Shown here: in pieces, positions 8,660 to 18,041 of the stretch
Position numbering within the stretch: the first letter of the stretch is position 1
Layout: every line of letters begins with the position of its first letter
From: Bradyrhizobium zhengyangense
GTDB lineage: Bacteria > Pseudomonadota > Alphaproteobacteria > Rhizobiales > Xanthobacteraceae
Direction of reading: 5' to 3'
Assembly (NCBI RefSeq): GCF_022012435.1
Contig: NZ_JAKLUA010000001.1
Location: 62,001-126,000, forward strand
DNA: 64,000 nucleotides
Notes under the pieces: model-generated
What the model saw: the letters and a program-made list of their open reading frames with translations, nothing else
What the model was told of the DNA's origin: nothing
Databases searched by the model: none
Translations under genes and position numbers: made by a program

Positions 8660-10221
8660 TGCGTCTTCTCGCCGCGCTCGTCACGCTGCTCATCCTCGTC
8701 GGCACCTCGACCGGCGCGTCAGCGCATGCGGCGCTGATTTCGGTCGAGCCGGCGAGCGGCAGTGTCCTTGCGAGCGCGCCAAAGGCGGTGGAATTTCGCT
8801 TCAACGAGGCGGTGACGCCAGGCGCGATCCAGTTGATCGACGGCGCGGGCAGGGCGCGCGATGACGCACGCGTCACGACATCGGGCGCGGGCATTTCCGT
8901 TGCGATGCCGCCGGACCTGCCGCAGGGCACGGCGGTCGTGAGCTACCGTGTGATCTCGCAGGACGGCCACCCTGTGGCGGGATCGGTGATCTTTTCCGTC
9001 GGCGCGCCGACGGCCACACAGCCTCTGCCCAATGCCGACGGCCGGTTGGACGTGTTGATCTGGCTGTCGCGGATCGGTCTCTATCTCGGACTGTTCGTCG
9101 GCGTCGGCGGCGTGTTCTTTGGCCGCTGGATCGCGTGGTCGATGACGGGCATGGGCATGCCGCGCGCGACGCTGCTCATCGGCATCCCGAGCGCGGTCGT
9201 ATCTCTTGGCGTGCTGGGCCTCGATCTCCTCGGCCTGCCGTTGGCAGCTGTTGTGACGACGGCGCCTTGGAGCATCGCATTCGCGACCAGTGCCGGCCCC
9301 GCCTTGCTCGTCGCCATGGCGGCGATGCTGCTAGCGCTGATGGCGCTGAGCCGGGCTTGGTACGCGCGCGTGTTTGCCGCCATCGCGTTGGCCGGCGTCG
9401 GCCTGTCGCTCGCGATGACCGGCCACGCGGCAACGGCGTCGCCCGAGGTGCTGACGCGACCGGCGGTCTTCGTCCATGGCCTCGCTGTCGCTTTCTGGAT
9501 CGGCGCATTGGCCCCGCTGGCTGCGCTGGTCTCGAAGCCGACGCCGGCCGCGCTACCGCTCCTGAACCGCTTCTCGCGCATCGCCATGCCGGTGGTCGTG
9601 GCGCTGGCTCTGACCGGGCTTACGCTTGCGATCATCCAACTCGAAAAGCCGTCGGCACTGATAGAAACCACTTACGGCCTCATTCTGTCGGTCAAGCTGG
9701 CGCTGGTCCTGTCCTTGTTGGTGCTAGCTGCGCTCAATCGCTATCGATGGACGCCAGCGCTGGCGAAAGACCGCGGGGCCGCATCCGCGCTCAAACGTTC
9801 GATCCTGCTGGAGTGCGGGGCTGCGTTCGGTATCTTCGCCATCGTCGCTGGCTGGCGCTTCACGCCGCCGCCGCGGACCATCGTGCCGGAGACGCCGCTC
9901 GCGATCCACATCCACAGCGACAAGGCGATGTTCCAGGTGCTGGTTTCCCCGGGCAAAGCCGGCATGGACGATTTCGTGCTCCAACTCATGACCGGCGAGG
10001 CGACGCCGCTGAAGGCCAAGGAGGCGACGCTGACGCTGAGCCTGCCGGAGCGCGGGATCGAGCCGATGGAGCGTAACGCCGAGCTCGGGCCCGACGGCTA
10101 TTGGCACGTGCGCAAGGTCGAATTGCCCTTCGCCGGCCGCTGGCATGCGCGGATCGACGCGCTGGTGACCGATTTCGAGAAGATCACCCTTGAGGACGAC
10201 CTCGAGGTCGCGCCGCCCTAG
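8659..10221 (+). CDS. pcuE: PcuE: CopC-CopD fusion (YcnJ-like) copper transport protein
   Basis: A 520-residue fusion of a periplasmic CopC domain and a multi-pass CopD membrane domain. The signal peptide ends STGASA, leaving an N-terminal His (HAALISVEPASGSVL), the classic CopC copper ligand. CopC spans about residues 23-120, with a further DGHPV histidine motif near residue 101. CopD occupies about 135-410 with eight or so membrane helices and conserved His (TGHAATASPEV, FVHGLAVAFWIGAL). A soluble C-terminal domain follows (to 520). Homologues import copper. The ATG overlaps the pcuD stop (TAATG), implying translational coupling. Confidence 0.93.
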   Translation: MRLLAALVTLLILVGTSTGASAHAALISVEPASGSVLASAPKAVEFRFNEAVTPGAIQLIDGAGRARDDARVTTSGAGISVAMPPDLPQGTAVVSYRVISQDGHPVAGSVIFSVGAPTATQPLPNADGRLDVLIWLSRIGLYLGLFVGVGGVFFGRWIAWSMTGMGMPRATLLIGIPSAVVSLGVLGLDLLGLPLAAVVTTAPWSIAFATSAGPALLVAMAAMLLALMALSRAWYARVFAAIALAGVGLSLAMTGHAATASPEVLTRPAVFVHGLAVAFWIGALAPLAALVSKPTPAALPLLNRFSRIAMPVVVALALTGLTLAIIQLEKPSALIETTYGLILSVKLALVLSLLVLAALNRYRWTPALAKDRGAASALKRSILLECGAAFGIFAIVAGWRFTPPPRTIVPETPLAIHIHSDKAMFQVLVSPGKAGMDDFVLQLMTGEATPLKAKEATLTLSLPERGIEPMERNAELGPDGYWHVRKVELPFAGRWHARIDALVTDFEKITLEDDLEVAPP

Positions 10222-10275
10222 CTTCGACACGGTTCAACTCGAACCTTAAGGCAACGGAAAAATGACAGGAATTCC

Positions 10276-10293
10276 GCCGCGTTAGCGGCTTTT
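10276..10293 (+). terminator. Weak intrinsic terminator after the pcu operon
   Basis: Stem GCCGC / GCGGC with loop GTTA (10276-10289), followed by TTTTCCTC. Only 5 bp, but well placed 55 nt after the pcuE stop and before proS. Confidence 0.5.
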
Positions 10294-10368
10294 CCTCATT
10301 CCCGGTCTTGTTTTTTCGCTCCCAATCCGGTTTCACTGCAACCCCTCACTGATTCCCAGAGTATTGCC

Positions 10369-11688
10369 ATGCGGTTGTCGCGGTTCTTTCTGCCCATCCT
10401 GAAGGAAAATCCGAAAGAGGCGGAGATCGTCTCGCATCGGCTGATGCTGCGCGCTGGCATGATCCGGCAGGAGGCGGCCGGTATCTACGCCTGGCTGCCG
10501 CTCGGTTTCCGGGTGCTGAAGAAGATCGAGCAGATCGTGCGCGAGGAGCAGGACCGCTCCGGCGCGCTGGAACTGCTGATGCCCACGCTCCAGCTCGCCG
10601 ACCTCTGGCGCGAGAGCGGCCGCTATGACGCCTATGGTCCGGAGATGCTGCGCATCGCTGACCGCCACAAACGCGAACTGCTGTATGGGCCGACCAACGA
10701 GGAAATGATCACCGAGATCTTCCGCGCCTACGTGAAGTCCTACAAGAACCTGCCGCTGAATCTCTATCATATTCAATGGAAATTCCGCGACGAGCAGCGT
10801 CCGCGCTTCGGCGTGATGCGCGGCCGCGAGTTCCTGATGAAGGACGCCTATTCCTTCGATCTCAACGAGGCCGCGGCACGTGTCGCCTACAACAAGATGT
10901 TCGTCGCCTATTTGCGCACCTTTGCGCGGATGGGGCTGAAGGCGATCCCGATGCGCGCAGAAACCGGCCCGATCGGCGGCGATCTCAGCCACGAGTTCAT
11001 CGTGCTCGCTGAGACCGGCGAATCCGGCGTTTTCATCAATCGCGACGTGTTGGACCTGCCGGTGCCGGGCGAGGACGTCGACTATGACGGCGATCTGACG
11101 CCGATCATCAAGCAATGGACCTCGGTCTATGCCGCGACGGAAGACGTCCACGATCCCGCGCGGTTCGAACAGGAGGTGCCGGCCGAGAAGCGCGTGAACA
11201 CCCGCGGCATCGAGGTCGGTCAGATCTTCTATTTCGGCACCAAGTACTCCGAGCCGATGAAGGCGATGGTGGCGGGCCCCGACGGCGTCGACGTGCCGAT
11301 CCACGGCGGGTCCTACGGCGTCGGTGTCTCGCGCCTGCTTGGCGCCATCATCGAGGCCTGCCATGACGATGCTGGCATCAAATGGCCGGAGGCGGTGGCG
11401 CCGTTCCGCGTCGCGATTCTCAACCTCAAGCAGGGCGACGCGGCCGTCGATGGCGCCTGCGAGAAGCTCTATGCCGAGCTCACCACCAAGGGCGTCGATG
11501 TGCTCTACGACGACACCGACCAGCGTGCCGGCGCCAAATTCGCCGCCGCCGACCTGATTGGTATCCCCTGGCAGATCATGATCGGGCCGAAGGGGCTGGC
11601 CGACGGCAAAGTCGAGATCAAGAAGCGCAGTGACGGCGCCCGCGAGACGATGTCGCCTGCGGACGCGGTCGCGCGCCTGGTCGGCTGA
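10369..11688 (+). CDS. proS: Prolyl-tRNA synthetase (short bacterial form)
   Basis: Charges tRNA-Pro with proline. At 439 aa it is the short form lacking the insertion (INS) editing domain found in the 570-aa type, as is normal for Alphaproteobacteria. Class II motifs are visible: motif 2 region [21 protein letters not shown] split around residues 140-160, and motif 3 [17 protein letters not shown] near residue 318. The C-terminal anticodon-binding domain follows ([10 protein letters not shown] onward). Start at 10369 gives [15 protein letters not shown], the usual N-terminus. Lack of the INS domain means Ala-tRNA-Pro clearance must rely on a separate YbaK/ProX-type protein not in this window. 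Confidence 0.97.
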   Translation: MRLSRFFLPILKENPKEAEIVSHRLMLRAGMIRQEAAGIYAWLPLGFRVLKKIEQIVREEQDRSGALELLMPTLQLADLWRESGRYDAYGPEMLRIADRHKRELLYGPTNEEMITEIFRAYVKSYKNLPLNLYHIQWKFRDEQRPRFGVMRGREFLMKDAYSFDLNEAAARVAYNKMFVAYLRTFARMGLKAIPMRAETGPIGGDLSHEFIVLAETGESGVFINRDVLDLPVPGEDVDYDGDLTPIIKQWTSVYAATEDVHDPARFEQEVPAEKRVNTRGIEVGQIFYFGTKYSEPMKAMVAGPDGVDVPIHGGSYGVGVSRLLGAIIEACHDDAGIKWPEAVAPFRVAILNLKQGDAAVDGACEKLYAELTTKGVDVLYDDTDQRAGAKFAAADLIGIPWQIMIGPKGLADGKVEIKKRSDGARETMSPADAVARLVG

Positions 11689-11761
11689 ATATTGTTCATC
11701 GCCCGAGATCGCGGCCGCCAATCCGGCCACAATTGACCCCGAATCATGGGATTATCGAGCG

Positions 11762-13042
11762 ATGGATGAAACCATGACCGAGACCGTCCAAACTGCGCCG
11801 TTCGCGCCCTTCGAGTGGATGCTGTCGGCCCGCTATCTGCGGGCGCGGCGCAAGGAGGGATTCATCTCGGTCATCGCCGGGTTCTCCTTCCTCGGCATCA
11901 TGCTGGGCGTCGCGACGCTGATCATCGTGATGGCCGTGATGAACGGCTTCCGGAAGGAGCTGCTGGACAAGATCCTCGGCCTGAACGGCCACATCCTGGT
12001 GCAGCCGCTGGAATCGCCGCTGACCGACTGGAAGGACGTCGCCGAACGCATCAGCCAGGTCCAGGGCATCCGGCTGGCGGCTCCCGTGGTCGATGGCCAG
12101 GCGCTGGCGTCCTCGCCCTGGAACGCCTCGGGCGTGCTGGTGCGCGGCATCCGTTCCGACGACCTCAACAACCTCACCTCCATCGCCAAGAACATCAAGC
12201 AGGGCTCGCTCGAGGGCTTTGATGACGGGCAGGGCGTCGCGATCGGCCGGCGGCTCGCCGACCAGCTGTCGCTGCATGCCGGCGACAGCGTGACGCTGGT
12301 GGCGCCGAAAGGCGCGGTGACCCCGATGGGCACGACGCCGCGCATCAAGCCGTACAAGATCGTCGCCGTATTCGAGATCGGCATGTCCGAATACGACCTC
12401 GGCTTCGTGTTCATGCCGCTCGCCGAAGCGCAGGCCTATTTCAATCGCAGCAGCGACGTCACCTCGATCGAGGTGTTCACCACCAACCCTGACAGGATCG
12501 ACGCCTTCCGCAAATCGGTGACGGAAGCCGCAGGCAGGCCGGTGTTCCTGGTCGACTGGCGGCAGCGCAACTCAACTTTCTTCAACGCGCTCCAGGTCGA
12601 GCGCAACGTGATGTTCCTGATCCTGACCATGATCGTGCTGGTCGCGGCGCTCAACATTGTCTCCGGCCTGATCATGCTGGTGAAGGACAAGGGCAGCGAC
12701 ATCGCGATCCTGAGGACGATGGGGGCCTCGCAGGGCTCGATCATGCGGATCTTCCTGATCACGGGTGCCTCGATCGGCGTGGTCGGCACGCTGGTCGGCT
12801 TCTTCGTCGGTCTCGTGATCTGCCTCAACATCGAATCGATCAGGCAATTCCTGTCCTGGCTGACCAGCACGGAATTGTTCTCGCCGGAGCTCTACTTCCT
12901 GTCGAAACTGCCCGCCGAGATCGACGTCGGCGAGACCACGGCCGTCGTCATCATGGCATTGACACTGTCGTTCCTGGCGACGCTGTACCCGTCGTGGCGC
13001 GCCGCGCGCCTCGATCCGGTCGAAGCGCTGCGGTACGAGTGA
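11762..13042 (+). CDS. lolC: Lipoprotein-releasing ABC transporter permease (LolC/LolE type)
   Basis: Inner-membrane subunit (426 aa) that hands mature lipoproteins to the periplasmic carrier LolA. The start ATG at 11762 is chosen because the upstream in-frame extension only overlaps proS. There are four membrane helices: one near residue 40 ([20 protein letters not shown]), then a large periplasmic domain, then three near the C-terminus (from about 280 on, ending [10 protein letters not shown]). Only one permease gene accompanies lolD, consistent with the LolF-like single-permease arrangement common in Alphaproteobacteria. lolD starts 7 nt after its stop. Confidence 0.92.
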   Translation: MDETMTETVQTAPFAPFEWMLSARYLRARRKEGFISVIAGFSFLGIMLGVATLIIVMAVMNGFRKELLDKILGLNGHILVQPLESPLTDWKDVAERISQVQGIRLAAPVVDGQALASSPWNASGVLVRGIRSDDLNNLTSIAKNIKQGSLEGFDDGQGVAIGRRLADQLSLHAGDSVTLVAPKGAVTPMGTTPRIKPYKIVAVFEIGMSEYDLGFVFMPLAEAQAYFNRSSDVTSIEVFTTNPDRIDAFRKSVTEAAGRPVFLVDWRQRNSTFFNALQVERNVMFLILTMIVLVAALNIVSGLIMLVKDKGSDIAILRTMGASQGSIMRIFLITGASIGVVGTLVGFFVGLVICLNIESIRQFLSWLTSTELFSPELYFLSKLPAEIDVGETTAVVIMALTLSFLATLYPSWRAARLDPVEALRYE

Positions 13043-13049
13043 GGGGCTG

Positions 13050-13754
13050 ATGGAGCAGCAGCAGGGGGCTGAGGATGTACCGGTCATTTATCTCCACGAG
13101 ATAAGGCGCCAGTATCTCCAGGGTGAAGCGGCGCTGACGATCCTCGACAACGCCAAGCTGGCGCTGTGGGCCGGGCAGTCGGTCGCGCTGGTCGCGCCAT
13201 CAGGGTCGGGCAAGTCGACGCTGCTGCACATTGCGGGGCTGCTCGAGGCGCCCGATTCCGGCGAGGTCTATGTCAACGGCGCGCCGACATCGCAACTGCC
13301 CGACATCGAGCGCACCCAACTCCGCCGCAGCGATATCGGCTTCGTCTACCAGTCGCACCGGCTGCTGCCGGAATTCTCGGCGCTGGAGAACGTCATGTTG
13401 CCGCAGATGATCCGCGGCCTCAAGAAGTCCGAGAGCGTCAAGCGCGCCAAGGAGATCCTCGGCTATCTCGGCCTCGGCGACCGCATTACGCACCGCCCCG
13501 CCGAGCTGTCAGGCGGCGAGCAGCAGCGCGTCGCGATCGCCCGCGCGGTCGCCAATGCGCCGCGCGTGCTGCTGGCGGACGAGCCGACCGGCAATCTCGA
13601 TCCGCACACCGCCGACCACGTGTTCCAGGCGCTGATGCAGCTGGTCAAGGCGACCAAGGTCTCGATGCTGATCGCGACCCACAACATGGAGCTCGCCGGC
13701 CGCATGGACCGGCGCGTGTCGCTGGCGAACGGCCAGGTCATCGAGCTCGAATAG
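13050..13754 (+). CDS. lolD: Lipoprotein-releasing ABC transporter ATPase LolD
   Basis: ATPase (234 aa) of the Lol complex. It has Walker [10 protein letters not shown] near residue 49 (the first residue is Ala where most members have Gly), Q-loop [21 protein letters not shown], signature LSGGEQQRV near 154, Walker [13 protein letters not shown], and H-loop ATHNMELA. The [14 protein letters not shown] stretch is typical of LolD. It lies 7 nt downstream of the permease gene and is certainly co-transcribed. Confidence 0.95.
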   Translation: MEQQQGAEDVPVIYLHEIRRQYLQGEAALTILDNAKLALWAGQSVALVAPSGSGKSTLLHIAGLLEAPDSGEVYVNGAPTSQLPDIERTQLRRSDIGFVYQSHRLLPEFSALENVMLPQMIRGLKKSESVKRAKEILGYLGLGDRITHRPAELSGGEQQRVAIARAVANAPRVLLADEPTGNLDPHTADHVFQALMQLVKATKVSMLIATHNMELAGRMDRRVSLANGQVIELE

Positions 13755-13885
13755 CCAAAAGCCGAAAACAACCCCATGCACAGTAGACGGCCGCGGCCGG
13801 CTACATCAGGGGTGATCGGCCTCCAGCCCTCTGATAAATCAGGCCTATCAGCCGCGACAGCGCGTCGCCACAGCGGGCAGGCCAA

Positions 13886-14965
13886 TCACGGCCTGATCAC
13901 CGTCATCTTGAACGGCCCGCCATTGGCCGCGGCATGCGCGACAGCCTCGTTGACGTGATCGAGGTCGAAGTTCGTCGTCTGGTATTCGTCGAGCCGCAAC
14001 AGGCCTGCGCGCACCATCGAGATCAGGCGGCCCGCCGCATCCGGCGGATACATCCAGACGCCATGGATGGAGATGCAGTTGCGCATGAGCCAGGGGTAGG
14101 GCAGCTCGAGCCCCGCACCGCCCGCCATGCCGACGCCGCCCATCAGCACGACGCGGCCGTAAGCGCGCACCGTCATGACCGCCGCGCGCACCACGTGGGT
14201 GCTGACCGAGGGCGGCATGATGTCGAGCACGCAGTCGATCGGTCCGCCTGCCGCGCGCTTCATCGCCTCGCGGTCGTCGTCCTCGTTGCCGGACAGCTTC
14301 ACCGGCTTCACCCGCGCGCCGAAGCGGCGGACGAGATCGGCGATAACAGCCTCGTTGCGGCCGGGCGTCACCACGCAGGCCGCGCCCATCGCGAGCGCGA
14401 CCGAGACGGCCGCGCTGCCGAAATTGCCGGTTGCCCCGCTCACCAGCACGGTCTCGCCCGGCTGAAGCTTTGCGGCGAGAAAGCCGCCATAGGGCACCAG
14501 CGCCGTTCCCAGCGCGCACCATTGCGAGGCTTCCTCAGGCGTGATCTGGCCGAGCTTCTTCACGTTCTCGGTCGGCACCCGCATCTGCTCGGCATAGGAG
14601 CCGTGGCGAAAATGCCGTTGCAGCTTCATGCCGCCGGGGCCGGCGGCGGTGAGCCCCTGCAGGGCGATGTCGGGCGCCACGACATCGTCGCGCGAACGCA
14701 CCGTAGGATCGCAGAACACCCAGTCGCCCACGCTGAGCTTGGTGGCATCGGGCCCGATCGCGCGCACCCGGCCGATGGCGCCAGGGCCCGGAATGATCGG
14801 CAGATCGAGCGCATAGTTGCGCTCGCCGCTGAAGACCTCGTTCATGTAGGAGAGGACACGCGTGGCGACGACGTCGACGATGACCTCGCCGGTGCCGAGC
14901 ACCGGGTCCGGAGCAGTCTCGACCACCAGCGGCGATCCCAGGGATTTGAGTACGGCAGCTTTCAT
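13886..14965 (-). CDS. Medium-chain (MDR) alcohol dehydrogenase-like oxidoreductase
   Basis: NAD(P)-binding MDR protein of 359 aa. The ATG at 14965 has GAGGTG 6 nt upstream and is preferred to a GTG at 14974. A dinucleotide fold is visible (VLVSGATGNFGSAAVSVALAMGA, about 163-186). At the place where zinc alcohol dehydrogenases have GHE.AG, it reads IPGPGAIGRV, and no four-Cys structural zinc motif is present, so it is probably zinc-independent, like quinone oxidoreductases. The promoter region carries the same 20-bp element (15025-15044) as the XRE/MmyB-type gene at 15560, so it is probably that regulator's target. Substrate unknown. Confidence 0.85.
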   Translation of the reverse strand: MKAAVLKSLGSPLVVETAPDPVLGTGEVIVDVVATRVLSYMNEVFSGERNYALDLPIIPGPGAIGRVRAIGPDATKLSVGDWVFCDPTVRSRDDVVAPDIALQGLTAAGPGGMKLQRHFRHGSYAEQMRVPTENVKKLGQITPEEASQWCALGTALVPYGGFLAAKLQPGETVLVSGATGNFGSAAVSVALAMGAACVVTPGRNEAVIADLVRRFGARVKPVKLSGNEDDDREAMKRAAGGPIDCVLDIMPPSVSTHVVRAAVMTVRAYGRVVLMGGVGMAGGAGLELPYPWLMRNCISIHGVWMYPPDAAGRLISMVRAGLLRLDEYQTTNFDLDHVNEAVAHAAANGGPFKMTVIRP

Positions 14966-15024
14966 GATGTTCACCTCAGAGACAGGTGATAGTCATATGA
15001 GGCGGCGCGGTGGGGACAAGAAGG

Positions 15025-15044
15025 CCTGGTATTATCCTAGTATT
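15025..15044 (+). promoter_or_regulatory. Operator candidate, copy 1 (upstream of MDR oxidoreductase)
   Basis: CCTGGTATTATCCTAGTATT, identical over 20 bp to 15511-15530. It is itself a direct repeat of CCTRGTATT with an 11-bp period. It ends 60 nt before the MDR start, in promoter position. Confidence 0.7.
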
Positions 15045-15228
15045 GAGGAGGCCCTGCATGCGATCGCGATATCCCTCAACGAAAGAGTGGTTCGCTGACC
15101 CCTGAGGGAGTGAAGGCGGGGAAACTACCTCGACCTCATCGGACCGTCTTCTGACGATTTGATTCAGCGCAAGGAAAACGGCTGGCGTTCTGATGCAAAT
15201 GACCTTGGCTCCAAAGCGGGAGCAGGAG

Positions 15229-15399
15229 ATGCTGGACACAACAACAGCCGAGCTTTCAAAATCTCAAACAGAACGGCGACACGTCGGTGATTTCGCTATT
15301 CCGTTCATCTTCTTTACACTCGCCGGCACAGCCATGATCGCATGGATCGCTGGTCTGGGCTGGCTGAGCTGGCGTATCTTAGCGTGGCTGCTATCCTGA
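15229..15399 (+). CDS. Small single-helix membrane protein, function unknown
   Basis: A 56-residue open frame. The ATG at 15229 has GGGAG 6 nt upstream and is preferred to an in-frame ATG at 15193. It has a polar N-terminus (TTTAELSKSQTERRH) followed by one long hydrophobic stretch (about residues 23-54) containing several Trp residues and ending at the C-terminus. No recognised family. It lies between the two operator copies of the neighbouring regulator but has no copy of its own. Real-gene status rests on the ribosome site and the membrane-protein-like composition. Confidence 0.5.
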   Translation: MLDTTTAELSKSQTERRHVGDFAIPFIFFTLAGTAMIAWIAGLGWLSWRILAWLLS

Positions 15400-15510
15400 G
15401 CCGACGAGCATGAACGCCATTTTTAGCGACTCCGCCATGGAGGTAATTTCGTTCAACAATCCGGTCGATCTCCGCCAGCGAAAGCTTCGGATTGCGGACA
15501 TGCAAGCGCC

Positions 15511-15530
15511 CCTGGTATTATCCTAGTATT
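15511..15530 (+). promoter_or_regulatory. Operator candidate, copy 2 (upstream of the XRE/MmyB-type regulator)
   Basis: CCTGGTATTATCCTAGTATT, identical to 15025-15044. It ends 29 nt before the regulator's ATG and overlaps where its promoter should lie, implying autoregulation. Confidence 0.7.
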
Positions 15531-15559
15531 CCAAGACCCTCCATCCGCAGGAGCACGCC

Positions 15560-16333
15560 ATGGCCGATCCCCGCCGCGTCGAGTTCGGCGATTTCCTCCG
15601 CTCCCGCCGCGAAAAGCTGTCGCCTAAGACCGTCGGGCTTCCTGCAGGCCAGCGGCGGCGCACCGCGGGGCTGCGCCGCGAGGAGGTGGCGCAACTCGCC
15701 GGCATTGGGGTCGACTGGTACATCCGCCTCGAGCAGGGGCGCACCGTCAGCCCGTCAGTCACGACCGTCGATGCGCTGGCGCGGGCGCTGCGGCTGAGCA
15801 AAACCGAGCACGCGCACCTCAAGGACCTCGCGCGCGATGGCGCGAGGGGTGCCTTCACCCGCGAAGTGGTTCCGCCGGCCATTCGGCGCCTGGTCGAAAG
15901 CCTGCCGCATCCAGCCTACATCACCGGACGGCGCTGGGACGTGCTGGCCTGGAACGAGGCCGCTGAGGAGATCTTCGCGTTCGGCCGGTTGCCGGAAGAG
16001 GATCGCAACACGCTGCTGTTGATGATGACCAACAAGAAGACGCGGAAGTCCTACGGTGCGGGCTGGGCTGACGTCGCCAAGCGCATGGTCGCGATGTTCC
16101 GCGCCACCCACGACGTCTGGGCCGGCGATCCCGCGTTCGCCGAATTGCTGACGCGCTTGCGCGCAGGCAGCCCCGAGTTCGTCAAATGGTGGGGCGCGCA
16201 TGAGGTGCACGGCACCTTGTCGGGCCGCAAGACCATGACCCATCCGACCAAGGGCGTGCTGCATTTCGAGCACGCCAGCTTTCAGGCCAATGATGATCCG
16301 GCGCTGAAGCTGGTGATCTATACGCCGGTGTAG
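15560..16333 (+). CDS. XRE-family regulator with MmyB-like ligand-binding domain
   Basis: Transcription regulator of 257 aa. Residues 8-75 form an XRE helix-turn-helix (FLRSRREKLSPKTVGLPAG, then LRREEVAQLAGIGVDWYIRLEQGR). Residues about 100-257 match the MmyB-like ligand-binding domain (RRLVESLPHPAYITGRRWDVLAWNEAAEEIFAFG; HPTKGVLHFEHASFQANDDPALKLVIYTP). This architecture normally sits beside a dehydrogenase gene it controls; here an MDR oxidoreductase with an identical 20-bp upstream element lies 600 bp to the left. GCAGGAG upstream of the ATG is the ribosome site. The ligand of such proteins is generally unknown. Confidence 0.9.
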   Translation: MADPRRVEFGDFLRSRREKLSPKTVGLPAGQRRRTAGLRREEVAQLAGIGVDWYIRLEQGRTVSPSVTTVDALARALRLSKTEHAHLKDLARDGARGAFTREVVPPAIRRLVESLPHPAYITGRRWDVLAWNEAAEEIFAFGRLPEEDRNTLLLMMTNKKTRKSYGAGWADVAKRMVAMFRATHDVWAGDPAFAELLTRLRAGSPEFVKWWGAHEVHGTLSGRKTMTHPTKGVLHFEHASFQANDDPALKLVIYTPV

Positions 16334-16358
16334 GCGGGCGGACTCGACGGCCCAGTGT

Positions 16359-16787
16359 TCACGTTTGTTTTGCGCCCAGCAAGATAGGGACGGTATCCCG
16401 GAGCTTGAGGGATTTCACCATGTCCTGCGTGATCGCCTTGTACATCTTGAAATGAGCCGTCTCGATGTGAGCTTTGTAAGCATCGATGTCGGTATAGATC
16501 TCGAACACGAAAACGTGCGCCGGATCCTGTTCGTCCGCCACTGCATATAATGCGAGCACTCCCGCTTCGAGCCGGACAGCAGCCTCGATCTGCTCCTTCA
16601 CTGCCGCCCCGTAGGACTCGACCTGCGACGGCTCGATCTCGATCTCCGCGACTCGCACATAGGGCTGATGCATCTCATGAACTTTCTCTTGGGCTTTCTC
16701 TTGGGCTTTCTCTTGGTCTCCTGCGGGACCGGCCAAGGCGACTGTCAGCATCGACGCTGCAAGAACGAGACATTGTCTGGCGTCCAT
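16359..16787 (-). CDS. Exported antibiotic-biosynthesis-monooxygenase (ABM) domain protein
   Basis: A 142-residue protein starting at 16787, giving a signal peptide ([19 protein letters not shown]). The ABM ferredoxin-like fold follows ([20 protein letters not shown] ... [28 protein letters not shown]). Relatives are small monooxygenases or quinol/haem-acting proteins, usually cytoplasmic, so the signal peptide is notable. Between leader and domain the residues KAQEKAQEK come from a tandem 12-nt DNA repeat (about 16684-16722), a possible length-variable linker. It is the last gene of a leftward cluster (MFS, CMD-like, cupin, ABM). Function unproven. Confidence 0.75.
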   Translation of the reverse strand: MDARQCLVLAASMLTVALAGPAGDQEKAQEKAQEKVHEMHQPYVRVAEIEIEPSQVESYGAAVKEQIEAAVRLEAGVLALYAVADEQDPAHVFVFEIYTDIDAYKAHIETAHFKMYKAITQDMVKSLKLRDTVPILLGAKQT

Positions 16788-16827
16788 GTCGGCTTCTCGT
16801 CTGTGCTCCTTTGGCCGGCTTCCTCGA

Positions 16828-17229
16828 TTACATCCGATATTGCTCGTCGTTAACCTTCTCCATCCAGTCGACATTCTTGCCGTCGAGGGATTCCTGGATT
16901 GCGATGTGCGTCATCGCCGTTGTCGGCGACGCGCCGTGCCAGTGCTTCAATCCCGGCGGAAACCAAACGACGTCGCCGGGGCGGATTTCCTCGACCGTGC
17001 CGCCCTCGCGCTGCACCCAACCCAGTCCTGCCGTGACGATCAGCGTCTGTCCAAGAGGGTGGGTGTGCCAGGCGGTACGGGCGCCGGGCTCGAACGTGAC
17101 CTGACCCGCGCCGACGCGGGCAGGATCAGGAGCCTGGAAGAGCGCGTCCACGCGCACCGCGCCGGTGAACCAGTCCTGGGAGCCCTTTTGGGATGGGCGA
17201 GATCCGTTTCGCTTGATGTCGAGGTCCAT
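16828..17229 (-). CDS. Cupin-domain protein
   Basis: A 133-residue single-domain cupin. The ATG at 17229 has AAGGAG 6 nt upstream; the upstream in-frame extension has no ribosome site. Cupin motif 1 is visible as [22 protein letters not shown] and motif 2 as [23 protein letters not shown], with His residues in metal-ligand positions. Similar proteins accompany carboxymuconolactone-decarboxylase-like and (R)-mandelonitrile-lyase-like genes. Probably a small metal-dependent enzyme in the same cluster as its neighbours. Substrate unknown. Confidence 0.85.
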   Translation of the reverse strand: MDLDIKRNGSRPSQKGSQDWFTGAVRVDALFQAPDPARVGAGQVTFEPGARTAWHTHPLGQTLIVTAGLGWVQREGGTVEEIRPGDVVWFPPGLKHWHGASPTTAMTHIAIQESLDGKNVDWMEKVNDEQYRM

Positions 17230-17324
17230 GGCAAACTCCTTTGCTCCGGACGCAAGCGCCCGCGTGCATTCTCCTCCGATTGTCGCGGCGGCGCTGCCGC
17301 GGATGAGCACGCCTCTGCGCGCGA

Positions 17325-18017
17325 TCACCGCGGACGTTTTTCGATCACGTCCTTGAAAACGGGCGCCGCGGAGAATGCATTGGGCCATCCGGCGTAGAAG
17401 GCGAGATGACCGAGCACTTCGCCGGCTTCCGCGCGCGTCAATCCGTTGTCCATCGCCCGGTTCAAATGGTAGGTGATCTGGGCGACTTGGCCCGTCGCGA
17501 TGAGAGCGCTGACGGTGACCAGGCTGCGGTCCCGCGGTGCAAGATCGGGCCTCAGCCAGAGATCCCGGAAAAGTGCGTCGGTCGTGTATTGGACGAGGCT
17601 CGGTGTAATCTGGCCGAATTGTTCGCCGACGCGCGTTGCCCGCTCAGTCTCGGCCGCCTCGTCGAGAGGCAGCTGCGGCCCTGATGCCGGCGGAAGCTGA
17701 TCGGCCCCGATATTGCGGCTCTTGAAGACCTCGCTCAATGCAGAGGTCGCACTCGTCGCGTTGGACCATCCGGTATAGAACGCCAGATGCGTGACGATTT
17801 CGGATATCTCGGCAGGCTTCACACCGACGTCGAGGGCAAGGGCGAGATAACGCGACAGTTCGACGGTCTGGTTGCGCGCGATGAGAGCCGCGACCGTGAC
17901 GATGCTGCGGTTACGAGCAGAGAGACCGGCGCGCTTCCAGAGATCGTCGACCAGAAATTTCTGCCCGTACATCTCCAGCGCGGGTGCGACGGCGCGGACG
18001 TCTTCCGATTTCAACAT
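17325..18017 (-). CDS. Tandem carboxymuconolactone decarboxylase (CMD/AhpD-like) protein
   Basis: A 230-residue protein made of two CMD-fold repeats. Repeat 1 (about 25-90) has [23 protein letters not shown] and [18 protein letters not shown]. Repeat 2 (about 140-215) has [23 protein letters not shown] and [20 protein letters not shown]. No CxxC is present, so it is not a peroxidase-type AhpD. The ATG at 18017 has AAGGAG 8 nt upstream. Eight sense codons further upstream in the same frame is a TAG, and before that a signal-peptide-like 22-codon frame (18042-18110), so an exported ancestral form may have been split. It lies in the MFS/cupin/ABM cluster. Confidence 0.85.
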   Translation of the reverse strand: MLKSEDVRAVAPALEMYGQKFLVDDLWKRAGLSARNRSIVTVAALIARNQTVELSRYLALALDVGVKPAEISEIVTHLAFYTGWSNATSATSALSEVFKSRNIGADQLPPASGPQLPLDEAAETERATRVGEQFGQITPSLVQYTTDALFRDLWLRPDLAPRDRSLVTVSALIATGQVAQITYHLNRAMDNGLTRAEAGEVLGHLAFYAGWPNAFSAAPVFKDVIEKRPR

Positions 18018-18041
18018 GGGATCAGCTCCTTTGATGGCGGC

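Noticed and set aside
15314..15505. A 63-codon minus-strand frame between the small membrane protein and the XRE gene
   Set aside because: It overlaps the better-supported small membrane protein gene in antisense, has no clear ribosome site and would run through the regulator's promoter region.
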